From contig NC_011886.1 in the NCBI RefSeq assembly GCF_000022025.1, forward strand, positions 1,622,980-1,686,979: DNA of 64,000 nucleotides. The letters run 5' to 3'. The notes below the pieces were generated by a model. That model had not been told where the DNA came from. It saw only the letters and a list, made by a program, of their open reading frames with translations, and did not search any database. Within the stretch, counting starts at the first letter, position 1. The number at the start of each line of letters is the position of its first letter. The DNA is from Pseudarthrobacter chlorophenolicus A6. Lineage in GTDB: Bacteria; Actinomycetota; Actinomycetes; Actinomycetales; Micrococcaceae. The translations under genes and the position numbers were made by a program. This document shows positions 28,970-36,642 of this stretch, in pieces.

Positions 28970-29863
28970 ATGAACAAAACCGGGCGCCCGCAAGATTCCC
29001 CACTGTCCAACCCCCGAGCCGATCGGGTGCGTGACGTGGCGAAACTTGCAGGGCGCCCGGCCCGTTTAAAGCGCGGCCACTTCCTGGCCGAAGGCCCGCA
29101 GTCGGTGCGCGAGGCCCTGAGGCTCCACCAGGAGCGGCTTGCAGCGGGCTCACCGGGCGTAGTTACCGACGTGTATGCCAGCGAGGCGTGCCTGGACCGC
29201 TTTCCGGAGTTCGAGGAACTTGCTGAGGGGACTAACGCCTGGTTGGCCACGGATGAAGTCCTGGCAGCCATGGCAGACACTGTCAATCCGCAGGGCATCA
29301 TCGCCGTCTGCCGGTTCGTTGACGTGTCACTGGAGTCCGTGCTCGACGCCGGTCCCCGCCTGATTGCCGTTTTGTGCCAGGTGCGGGACCCCGGAAACGC
29401 CGGGACCGTGCTCCGCGCCGCCGATTCCGCCGGTGCTGACGCCGTGGTGCTGACCGGGTCCAGCGTCGACATCTACAATCCCAAAGCGGTCCGCTCCACT
29501 GCCGGTTCGCTGTTCCACTTGCCCGTGGTCCTGGGCGCTGAGGTGGCCCACCTGGCGGAGGCGTGCAAGTCGCGGGGGATTGGCATCCTGGCTGCCGACG
29601 GGTACGGATCCTTGAACCTGGACGCCCTCCAGGACGAAAATGCCAGGCGCCGGCTGACCGGGTCCGGCCCCGACTCGGCGTACGACCTCGGCGGGCCTAC
29701 TGCCTGGCTGTTCGGCAACGAGGCGCAGGGGCTCTCGGAGGCCGAGCTCGAACTCGCGGACCACCGGGTGGCCGTGCCGGTCTACGGTGCCGCCGAAAGC
29801 CTGAACCTGGGAACGGCTGCCACCGTCTGCCTGTATGCGAGTGCCAGGTCCCAGCGCAACTGA
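28970..29863 (+). CDS. SpoU/TrmH-family RNA 2'-O-methyltransferase
   Basis: A 297-residue enzyme with the substrate-binding N-terminal domain and a C-terminal knotted methyltransferase domain. SPOUT motifs are QVRDPGNAGTVLRAADSAG (motif 1), WLFGNEAQGL (motif 2) and VPVYGAAESLNLGTAA (motif 3). The target, rRNA or tRNA, cannot be read from sequence. A TAGAGT -10 (28958-28963) six bases before the ATG predicts a leaderless mRNA distinct from the infC operon. In many actinobacteria this gene lies between rplT and pheS. Confidence 0.92.
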   Translation: MNKTGRPQDSPLSNPRADRVRDVAKLAGRPARLKRGHFLAEGPQSVREALRLHQERLAAGSPGVVTDVYASEACLDRFPEFEELAEGTNAWLATDEVLAAMADTVNPQGIIAVCRFVDVSLESVLDAGPRLIAVLCQVRDPGNAGTVLRAADSAGADAVVLTGSSVDIYNPKAVRSTAGSLFHLPVVLGAEVAHLAEACKSRGIGILAADGYGSLNLDALQDENARRRLTGSGPDSAYDLGGPTAWLFGNEAQGLSEAELELADHRVAVPVYGAAESLNLGTAATVCLYASARSQRN

Positions 29864-29912
29864 CGCCTCCCGCCCTGGGATAAAGTCACTGTGCCTCGAG
29901 CCAAAAAGTAAA

Positions 29913-29933
29913 GGCCCCGGAAGATCCGGGGCC
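29913..29933 (+). terminator. Terminator between the SpoU gene and the convergent membrane-protein gene
   Basis: Perfect 9-bp stem (29913-29921 with 29925-29933) and a three-base loop AGA. Confidence 0.75.
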
Positions 29934-29966
29934 ATGGATAGCGGCAGATTTCGCTGACGGTGCCTT

Positions 29967-30242
29967 CTATGGCGCGCGGGTTGCCTTGCCGCGGCCTGTG
30001 ATTGCTCCGTAGATGCCGGCGACCACCAGGCCGCCAACAATAGCGAGAATCCAGGTTCCGAGGTCGAAGAAGCCCAGATCGCCCCGGTTGAACAGAAGGC
30101 TGCCAATCCAGCCGCCTACTATGGCGCCCACCACACCCAGAACCAGGCTGGTGACCCAACCGCCGCCAACCCTGCCGGGCATGACGGCTTTGACAATGGC
30201 CCCAACAATCAGGCCGAGAATAATCCAAGCAAGAAAACCCAT
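29967..30242 (-). CDS. GlsB/YeaQ/YmgE-family membrane protein
   Basis: A 91-residue protein of the 'transglycosylase-associated' family, which is stress-linked but has no proven activity. Three hydrophobic glycine-rich segments are evident (FLAWIILGLIVGAIVKAV; VTSLVLGVVGAIVGGWIG; TWILAIVGGLVVAGIYGAI). GAGGAGG stands a few bases before the ATG on the minus strand. Confidence 0.88.
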   Translation of the reverse strand: MGFLAWIILGLIVGAIVKAVMPGRVGGGWVTSLVLGVVGAIVGGWIGSLLFNRGDLGFFDLGTWILAIVGGLVVAGIYGAITGRGKATRAP

Positions 30243-30436
30243 GTTTCCTCCTCATATATTCACGGGAACGTGATGGTCCCGATGAGGCTCAAGCTAACAT
30301 AACGTGCCCGCAAAGTCAGCAGGTGGCAGGCCTTGTGCCTGCTGCATGGGGGCGCACCGTGGGTACGGTATGCAGTGGCCGGAAAGGGAAGCCTGACCGG
30401 TGATGCGACTATCCCGAACCCTGGAAGGGGACCACC

Positions 30437-31172
30437 GTGGCTGCACATGGCGGAACCAAGGCGATCATTGCGGCACTGGCCGCCAACCTGTCCATCGCGG
30501 CATTGAAGTTCCTCGCCTACTTCCTGACCAGGTCATCGTCGATGCTCGCCGAGGGATCCGCACGCAATCGAAGGGGATTTCTGGTGGGTTCCGCTGGCTG
30601 TCCTGGTGGGTGCCATCCTTGCCGAGGGCTCTTCCTTCCGGACGGCGATCCGCGAGTCGAACCGTTCCCGCGGCGCCCAGTCCTGGGTGAAGTTCGTCCG
30701 CAGTGCCAAGCAGCCGGAGCTGCCGGTGATCCTGCTTGAGGATTTCGGCGCCCTGCTGGGCCTGGCGTTCGCCCTGGTCGGCGTCGGCATGACCCTACTG
30801 ACCGGCAACGGTCTCCGGGATGCCGCGGGAACGACCATGATCGGTTTGCTGCTTGTCGGTATCGCTGCTGTGCTTGCGCTGGAAACCAATTCACTGCTTG
30901 TGGGGGAGTCCGCCACACGGCAGGACGTGGAAAAGATCACGGCTGCCATCGAGTCCGACGGCGGCCGGCTGATCCACCTCAAGACGCTGCACCTTGGGCC
31001 GGAAGAACTTTTGGTGGCGGCCAAGATCGCCATCAGCAGGTCCTCCACGGGAGAGCAGATCGCCACGGAGATCGACGCCACGGAGGAAAGGATCCGCGCC
31101 GCTGTCCCCATAGCGCGCGTGATCTACCTGGAGCCTGACCTGCAGCGGACGTCTGCGCTGGAAGACCGGTAG
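30437..31172 (+). pseudogene. Broken cation-efflux (CDF) transporter
   Basis: The start encodes AAHGGTKAIIAALAANLSIA up to SSSMLAE, the usual N-terminus and first membrane span of a CDF metal exporter. Just after that, at about 30555-30568, the reading jumps to another frame, which resumes with IEGDFWWVPLAVLVGA and continues normally to 31172. By comparison with the family as I remember it, about 65-70 codons are missing, including the metal-binding HSLAD region and further membrane spans. The product should be inactive. AAGGGG precedes the GTG start. An assembly error is the alternative explanation. Confidence 0.8.
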
Positions 31173-31210
31173 CCGAGCGCACCCGCCGGCTGCCGCGCCT
31201 CAATGGAAGT

Positions 31211-32419
31211 TCAGGCCGCCAGCGGCTTCCGGCGCTCCAACACGCCACTGAGGACGGCGACGCCGAAGCCCAGGACTGCCAGGACGGCACCTACCAGCGC
31301 GGGAGCCACGTAGCCCCACCCGAGGGCGATCACGAGGCCGCCGAGGAAAGCGCCGAGGGCGTTGGCGACGTTGAGCGCCGCGTGGTTCAGCGAGGATGCC
31401 AGCGATGGGGCGTCCGGGGAAGCATCGAGTAGCCGGGTCTGCAGTGAGGGGATCAGCATGGACCCGGAGGCGCCCACCACGAACACCATGACCAGGGCGG
31501 ACCATGGCCAATGCACGGCCACGGCGTAGACCACCAGGGCAACCGCGATGGCGGGCAGGACCTTGTACAGCGTTCCCATTACCGACTTGTCGGCGAGCCT
31601 TCCGCCCACGAAGTTGCCTGCCACCATGCCCAGGCCGTACAGGGCCACCACCAGGGGAATCAGTGACGACGGGATCCCGGCCACCATGGTCATGGTGTGG
31701 GCGATGTACGTGTACGTGGCAAAGAAGCCGCCAAAACCCACCACGCCGATGAGGATGGCCAGCCACACCTGCAGCCGCTTCAGGGCGCCGAGCTCACGCC
31801 TGATGCTGGCGTCAGGGTGGGCAGCCTGGAAGGGCACAAAGCGCCAGACCATCGCCAGGGTCAGCAGTCCGATGAAACCGACCAGGACGAACAGCAGCCG
31901 CCAGCCGTACGTCTGCCCGAGCCAGGTGGCGAACGGTACGCCCACCACGTTGGAGATGCTCAGTCCGGCCATCACCATCGAAATCGCCCAGCCGCGGCGG
32001 GTGGGCGGAACCAGGGACGCTGCGATGACCGCCGCAACGCCGAAGAACGCGCCGTGCGGAAGGCCGGCGGCGAAGCGCGACACCAGCATGGTGCCGTAGT
32101 CGGGAGCCACGAACGACGTCAGGTTTGCCACGGTAAAGAACAACAGCAGGCCAAGGGCGAGTTGTTTGCGCGGCAGCCGCGCGCCGACTGCGGCGAGAAG
32201 CGGTGCTCCCACCACCACGCCCAGGGCATAGGCGGAAATCAGGTGGCCGGCCTCCGGCGTGCTGATGCCCAGCCCCTGTTCCACCTCTTTCAGCAGGCCC
32301 ATCATGGTGAACTCGGTAACACCGATGCCGACGCCGCCCATGGCAAGCGAAAGAATCGCCAGCGCAAGTTTGCGGGAGGTCAGGGGGCCCGCGGTGGACG
32401 TTTGGGTGGCGCTGCTCAT
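31211..32419 (-). CDS. MFS transporter, AraJ/DHA1 type
   Basis: A 402-residue exporter of the drug:proton antiporter-1 group with twelve predicted membrane segments. It carries GVGIGVTEFTMMGLL at the start of helix 1 and GRLADKSV in a central loop. Substrate unknown; relatives export sugars, arabinosides or drugs. I chose Met at 32419 (MSSATQTS) over upstream in-frame starts, which would add unconserved residues. Confidence 0.85.
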   Translation of the reverse strand: MSSATQTSTAGPLTSRKLALAILSLAMGGVGIGVTEFTMMGLLKEVEQGLGISTPEAGHLISAYALGVVVGAPLLAAVGARLPRKQLALGLLLFFTVANLTSFVAPDYGTMLVSRFAAGLPHGAFFGVAAVIAASLVPPTRRGWAISMVMAGLSISNVVGVPFATWLGQTYGWRLLFVLVGFIGLLTLAMVWRFVPFQAAHPDASIRRELGALKRLQVWLAILIGVVGFGGFFATYTYIAHTMTMVAGIPSSLIPLVVALYGLGMVAGNFVGGRLADKSVMGTLYKVLPAIAVALVVYAVAVHWPWSALVMVFVVGASGSMLIPSLQTRLLDASPDAPSLASSLNHAALNVANALGAFLGGLVIALGWGYVAPALVGAVLAVLGFGVAVLSGVLERRKPLAA

Positions 32420-32587
32420 AAGCCTGCTTTCCGAAGTGGATTGCTGATGGACGAAACACATGCCACGACGGTGGGGCTGCACGGCCCGGATGAACCACGG
32501 GCCCGGAGGTGGTCAACTGCTTTCCGGGGACGGATATTCCCCGGGAAGCCCGGCCGGTGTTCCCATTGTCCCCCATAGACTGGAGCG

Positions 32588-33031
32588 GTGACTGAACTGA
32601 TACAGGTGGTGGGCGGAGCGGTGGTGGACCGGCTGGCCCGGCCCGCCCTGCTGCTGGTGGCAAGGCGCAACGCCCCCGAAAAGTTGGCCGGCCTGTGGGA
32701 GTTCCCTGGTGGCAAGGTAGAGCCCGGAGAGGAACCCGAAGCTGCCCTCCGGCGGGAGCTGCTCGAGGAGCTTGGTGTTGTTGTCCGCCTGGGAGCGGAG
32801 CTTCCTGCCGACGGGCCTGGCGGCTGGCCGCTGAACGACCGTGCCGCCATGCGCGTCTGGTCTGCAGAGGTTGTCTCCGGCGAACCAAGTCCGCTGGAGG
32901 ACCACGACCAGCTGCGCTGGCTGCCCCTCAACGACCCAGATGCGGTCCTGGCGTTGCCGTGGATACCGGCAGACTTCCCGATTGTCCGTGCGCTGCTCGC
33001 GGCCCTGGCCGTTCCGGCCGCAGGGCGCTGA
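32588..33031 (+). CDS. Nudix hydrolase, MutT type
   Basis: A 147-residue Nudix enzyme, probably cleaning oxidised nucleoside triphosphates. The full Nudix box G-x5-E-x7-REUxEExGU runs from Gly42 to Val64. LLLVARRNAPEKLAGLWEFPGGK is typical of MutT-like (8-oxo-dGTP) members. A TAGACT -10 (32576-32581) six bases before the GTG predicts a leaderless mRNA. The gene ends one base before the convergent radical SAM gene. Confidence 0.9.
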   Translation: MTELIQVVGGAVVDRLARPALLLVARRNAPEKLAGLWEFPGGKVEPGEEPEAALRRELLEELGVVVRLGAELPADGPGGWPLNDRAAMRVWSAEVVSGEPSPLEDHDQLRWLPLNDPDAVLALPWIPADFPIVRALLAALAVPAAGR

Positions 33032-33032
33032 C

Positions 33033-34139
33033 CTAGAAGAGGGCCTGCTGGGCGCCCGCAGCACCACCGTTCGGGGCGGAACCGGCCGCACCGTTCCCCG
33101 GCCGTGCTTCGGGGATGATGCCTGCAGGGTACTCGGCTTCCTCCTCACGGGGATCAAGGTCCCGGTGGCTGAACCCGGACGAGAAGGCAAAGCCGTGCCG
33201 TGCCTTGAAGTAACGCACCTTGGCCGCCAGCCAGGTCCTGTACTCCTTGGACGCGTAGGAGCCTGACCCGTAGAGGCGGCGGTAGCGGCCAGCCAGCCCG
33301 GGGTGGTTTGCGGCGATCCACTTCATGAACCATTCCCGGGTGCCGGGCTTGAGGTAAAGGGCGCCCGCGCTGACGCCCGTGGCGCCGGCTGCGGCCAGTG
33401 AAGCGAAAAGCGCGTCCAGGGCTTCGTCGCTGTCCGAGAGCCACGGCAGGATGGGCATCGCCATGACGCCGCACGGAAGGCCCGCCTCCCGGAGCCTGGA
33501 AACCAGCTTGAGCCGGCCCCGCGGACCCGGCGTTCCTGGTTCGATGGCCTCTGAAAGGGCCTCGTCCGTCATGGCCAGTGATATGCCCAGGCCCACGGGG
33601 ACCTGTGCCGCCGCGCTCTTCAGCAATGGAATGTCCCGGGCCAGCAGCGTTCCCTTGGTCAGGATGGACAGGGGAGTGCCGGAGTCAGCCAGCGCAGCAA
33701 TGATGCCGGGCATCAGCTTGTACCTGCCCTCCGCACGCTGATAGGGGTCGGTGTTGGTTCCCAGGGCCACCTGCGCCCGCGTCCAGGAGGGCTTGGCCAA
33801 TTCCTTGCGCAGGACTTCCGCAGCGTTGACCTTGACCACCACCTGGCTGTCGAAGTCCAGGCCGGCGTCAAAATCGAGGTAGGTGTGGCTCTTGCGGGCA
33901 AAGCAGTAAACGCAGGCGTGGCTGCAGCCGCGATAGGGATTCACTGTCCACTCAAACGGCATTTTTGAACCGGCCGGCACCCTGTTCAGCACGGATTTTG
34001 CGGTGACCTCGTGAAAGGTGATGCCCGCAAACTCCGGTGTGGTGACGGAACGGACCAGGCCGGCAAGGGGAAGTAGTGCGGGAGCGGCAGCGGAACCGAC
34101 CCCGGGTGCCTGCAACAGTGCCTGCGCGTCCCATCTCAT
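33033..34139 (-). CDS. Radical SAM protein, Rv2578c/SPL-like
   Basis: A 368-residue radical SAM enzyme with the cluster motif C-x3-C-x2-C at Cys72, Cys76 and Cys79 (GCSHACVYCFAR). It belongs to the Rv2578c-like group, distantly related to spore photoproduct lyase; its substrate is unknown. The promoter is striking: TTGACA (34169-34174), a 17-base spacer, TCGAAT (34146-34151) and six bases to the ATG. A near-perfect LexA operator (34148-34163) lies across the spacer and the -10. It is therefore predicted to be a leaderless SOS gene, which points to a role in DNA damage. Confidence 0.88.
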   Translation of the reverse strand: MRWDAQALLQAPGVGSAAAPALLPLAGLVRSVTTPEFAGITFHEVTAKSVLNRVPAGSKMPFEWTVNPYRGCSHACVYCFARKSHTYLDFDAGLDFDSQVVVKVNAAEVLRKELAKPSWTRAQVALGTNTDPYQRAEGRYKLMPGIIAALADSGTPLSILTKGTLLARDIPLLKSAAAQVPVGLGISLAMTDEALSEAIEPGTPGPRGRLKLVSRLREAGLPCGVMAMPILPWLSDSDEALDALFASLAAAGATGVSAGALYLKPGTREWFMKWIAANHPGLAGRYRRLYGSGSYASKEYRTWLAAKVRYFKARHGFAFSSGFSHRDLDPREEEAEYPAGIIPEARPGNGAAGSAPNGGAAGAQQALF

Positions 34140-34147
34140 GCATTCAT

Positions 34148-34163
34148 TCGAAAACATGTTCGA
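34148..34163 (-). promoter_or_regulatory. LexA operator of the radical SAM gene
   Basis: TCGAAAACATGTTCGA matches TCGAAC-N4-GTTCGA at all but one position. It is the centre of a larger 30-base palindrome (34141-34170) whose 12-base arms are perfect complements. It covers the -10 box of the minus-strand promoter and begins nine bases from the start codon. Confidence 0.88.
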
Positions 34164-34188
34164 ATGAATGTCAAGGTGGCAAGGCCCG

Positions 34189-34854
34189 CTAGTGCCCGGC
34201 GTCAAGCTCCCACACCACGGTGACAGCCGCGTCCACCCGGCTTTCCCCCGGTTCCACGGACAGGCTTTCTGCCGCGGCCATGCGCTGGATCCCCGCCACG
34301 GGGACGGGGCCCTGCGCTGCAGGTACCTCGGCCACCGACAGGACGTTGCCCAGTGTGGCAGAGGCAAGGGCTGCATACTGCTCGGCAGCGGCCCTGGCGT
34401 CTTCCCACGCTGCCGCGCGGGCACGCACTTTCACCGCCAACGGATCCGAAATCGAGAAGGACAGGCCGTTGAGCCGGACGTCATTGCCACCGGCCGCAGT
34501 GGCATCGGAAATCATCCGCGAAGCCGCCGCCACATCCCGCAGCTGGACAGCAAGGGTGCTGGCAGCGACATATCCCGCCACCCGCTGGCCTTCGCCCTCG
34601 CGCCACACGAGGTCTGCCCTGACGTTCAGTCCGGCCGTCCGCAGGTCTACAGGGGCAACGCCATGGCCGCGGAAGGCTGCCGTGACGTCAGCCAGGGCAC
34701 TTCCCGCAGCGGAGTAGGCGGCCTCGACGGATTCGCGGCGGCATTCCACGCCGATCGACACAACCGCCACATCCGGAGTGGCCTCCGCCCAGCCAGATCC
34801 GGTGACGGTCACGCTGCCACCGCGAACGGGAGCGGGTGTGCTTGCAGGCGTCAT
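34189..34854 (-). CDS. SIMPL-domain (DUF541) protein
   Basis: A 221-residue protein of the SIMPL family (VTVTGSGWAEATPDVAVVSIGVE at the start, LNGLSFSISDP in the middle, AAVTVVWEL at the end). Biochemical function unknown; relatives interact with signalling proteins or lie in the envelope. There is no evident signal peptide. Its start overlaps the stop of the HEExH gene by four bases, so the two are made together. Confidence 0.85.
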   Translation of the reverse strand: MTPASTPAPVRGGSVTVTGSGWAEATPDVAVVSIGVECRRESVEAAYSAAGSALADVTAAFRGHGVAPVDLRTAGLNVRADLVWREGEGQRVAGYVAASTLAVQLRDVAAASRMISDATAAGGNDVRLNGLSFSISDPLAVKVRARAAAWEDARAAAEQYAALASATLGNVLSVAEVPAAQGPVPVAGIQRMAAAESLSVEPGESRVDAAVTVVWELDAGH

Positions 34855-35366
34855 GACCAAACCCGCTTTCCGTGCACCGGATAGCCGCCGGCCAGCAGGC
34901 CTGCCCGCCGCTCGAAGACGTTGCCCGTCCCGGGATTTCCGGTCCGCAGCACCGACCATCCTGCGGCCAGCAGGTACAGCGGGATGAAGGGGAGGCCCAG
35001 GCACCATGCGTACTGGGAGCAGTGCTTCTCCTCGTGCCCCAGCAGTTCCGGCCGGTCCAGCAGGGCCTCCGCGGAGCAGCGGGACAACACCACGTTGCCC
35101 AGGGTGAACGCACCGGCAACCGGCAGCGGCCATCCATAACCAGCGGCAAGGACCAGGCCGCGTGGACCGCGCTGCAGGCGGGTACGCGCAGCGCCGGCCA
35201 CAGCCAGGCCCAGCAGAGTGCTGCCGTTGGCCAGGTTGGCCGCCTGCCTGGCCCGCTGGCCGGCTGTCAGGGAGCGCCGCCGCAGGTGGTGGGCACGCCG
35301 GAGCCGGCGCCGCAGGTGTTGCAGGCGGAGGTACCGCACGCCTCCGGGGCGCAGCCGCAATGTCAT
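34851..35366 (-). CDS. Conserved hypothetical protein with HEExH motif
   Basis: A 171-residue protein of unknown function. An Arg-rich N-terminus (about residues 1-45) is followed by PVAGAFTLGNVVL, then GHEEKHCSQYAWCLG, which has the HExxH-like pattern H-E-E-K-H, and a hydrophobic stretch LPFIPLYLLAAGWS. A membrane-associated metallopeptidase-like fold is possible but unproven. Minus-strand TACCAT (35373-35378) lies six bases before the ATG, so the mRNA is probably leaderless. It is coupled to the SIMPL gene. Confidence 0.7.
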   Translation of the reverse strand: MTLRLRPGGVRYLRLQHLRRRLRRAHHLRRRSLTAGQRARQAANLANGSTLLGLAVAGAARTRLQRGPRGLVLAAGYGWPLPVAGAFTLGNVVLSRCSAEALLDRPELLGHEEKHCSQYAWCLGLPFIPLYLLAAGWSVLRTGNPGTGNVFERRAGLLAGGYPVHGKRVWS

Positions 35367-35393
35367 GAGGCCATGGTAGCCGGAGCGTTCTAC

Positions 35394-35578
35394 TAGACTG
35401 GAGGGCAGTGGCTGCCGGTTTTCCGGCTGGCCCTGCCCTGGTCATTGAATGCACGGGATTACTGAACTGAATCCACGGGCGTTCATCCATGACCTGCCAG
35501 TGACGGACGCGCCGCCGGGAAACCGTGCAGGCTGCCCTGTTCGCCGGCAGCCAACGAACTCGTAGCTAAGAACAGTAG
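35394..35578 (+). promoter_or_regulatory. pheST promoter and leader
   Basis: TAGACT (35394-35399) is the likely -10. A 20-codon ORF beginning at GTG 35408 (to 35470) follows directly and holds rare TTT and TTA codons. GGCTGCCGG (35410-35418) is perfectly complementary to CCGGCAGCC (35544-35552). The latter can instead pair with GGCTGCC (35530-35536), so two folds compete. This resembles an attenuator, but no terminator T tract is present. Confidence 0.4.
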
Positions 35579-36640
35579 ATGACTGAAACTTTGCCGGGCG
35601 ATGCCATCCCGAACCCCACGGATGAAACCGCCATCAACGCCGCTGTAGACCAGGCCGTCACCGCCATCGCCGGTGCCGGCACCCTTGACGAGCTTAAGGC
35701 GGTGAGGCTCGCGCATACGGGGGAGAAGTCCCCGCTCAGCCTGGCCAACCGTGAAATCGGCAGGCTTCCCAAGGATCAGAAGGCGCTCGCCGGAAAGCTG
35801 ATGGGCGCGTCCCGCGGCCGGGTCAACAAGGCGCTCGCCGACCGTACCGCGGTGCTGGAAGCCGAAAACGACGCGCGGATCCTCCTCGAAGAGACCGTGG
35901 ACGTCACCGCCGCGCCCCGCCGTCGTCGTGCCGGTGCCCGGCACCCGCTGTCCACCCTGCAGGACCGCGTTTCGGACATCTTCGTGGGCATGGGCTGGGA
36001 AATCGCCGAAGGCCCGGAAGTGGAATCGGAATGGTTCAACTTCGACGCCCTGAACTTCAAGCCTGACCACCCGGCACGGGAAATGCAGGACACGTTCTTC
36101 GTGGAGCCGCCCGAGGCACACCTCCTCATGCGTACGCACACGTCCCCGGTCCAGGTCCGTTCCATGCTGGAACGTGAGCTGCCCATCTACGTCCTGTGCC
36201 CGGGCAAGGTGTTCCGCACCGATGAACTCGACGCCACGCACACGCCGGTGTTCCACCAGTTCGAGGGCCTGGCCATCGACAAGGGACTGTCCATGGCAGA
36301 CCTGCTCGGCACCCTGGAACACTTCACCCGGCAGATGTTCGGCGACGAAGCGAAGGTCAGGCTGCGGCCCAACTACTTCCCGTTCACCGAGCCGTCCGCG
36401 GAACTGGACATCTTCCACCCGGGCGCCAAGGGCGGTCCGCGCTGGATCGAGTGGGGCGGCTGCGGCATGGTCAACCCCAACGTCCTCCGCGCCGCCGGCA
36501 TCGACCCGGATGTCTATTCAGGTTTTGCCTTCGGCATGGGCATTGAGCGTGCCCTCATGTTCCGCAACGAGGTCAGCGACATGCGCGACATGATCGAAGG
36601 CGACGTACGTTTCAGCGAGCACTTCGGGATGGAGATCTAA
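35579..36640 (+). CDS. pheS: Phenylalanyl-tRNA synthetase alpha subunit
   Basis: Catalytic subunit of the alpha2-beta2 enzyme. Class II motif 2 is [20 protein letters not shown] and motif 3 is [13 protein letters not shown]. The N-terminal coiled coil (about residues 20-110) binds tRNA. At 353 residues it is of normal length. No ribosome site is clear before ATG 35579. pheT follows after two bases. Confidence 0.97.
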   Translation: MTETLPGDAIPNPTDETAINAAVDQAVTAIAGAGTLDELKAVRLAHTGEKSPLSLANREIGRLPKDQKALAGKLMGASRGRVNKALADRTAVLEAENDARILLEETVDVTAAPRRRRAGARHPLSTLQDRVSDIFVGMGWEIAEGPEVESEWFNFDALNFKPDHPAREMQDTFFVEPPEAHLLMRTHTSPVQVRSMLERELPIYVLCPGKVFRTDELDATHTPVFHQFEGLAIDKGLSMADLLGTLEHFTRQMFGDEAKVRLRPNYFPFTEPSAELDIFHPGAKGGPRWIEWGGCGMVNPNVLRAAGIDPDVYSGFAFGMGIERALMFRNEVSDMRDMIEGDVRFSEHFGMEI

Positions 36641-36642
36641 CA

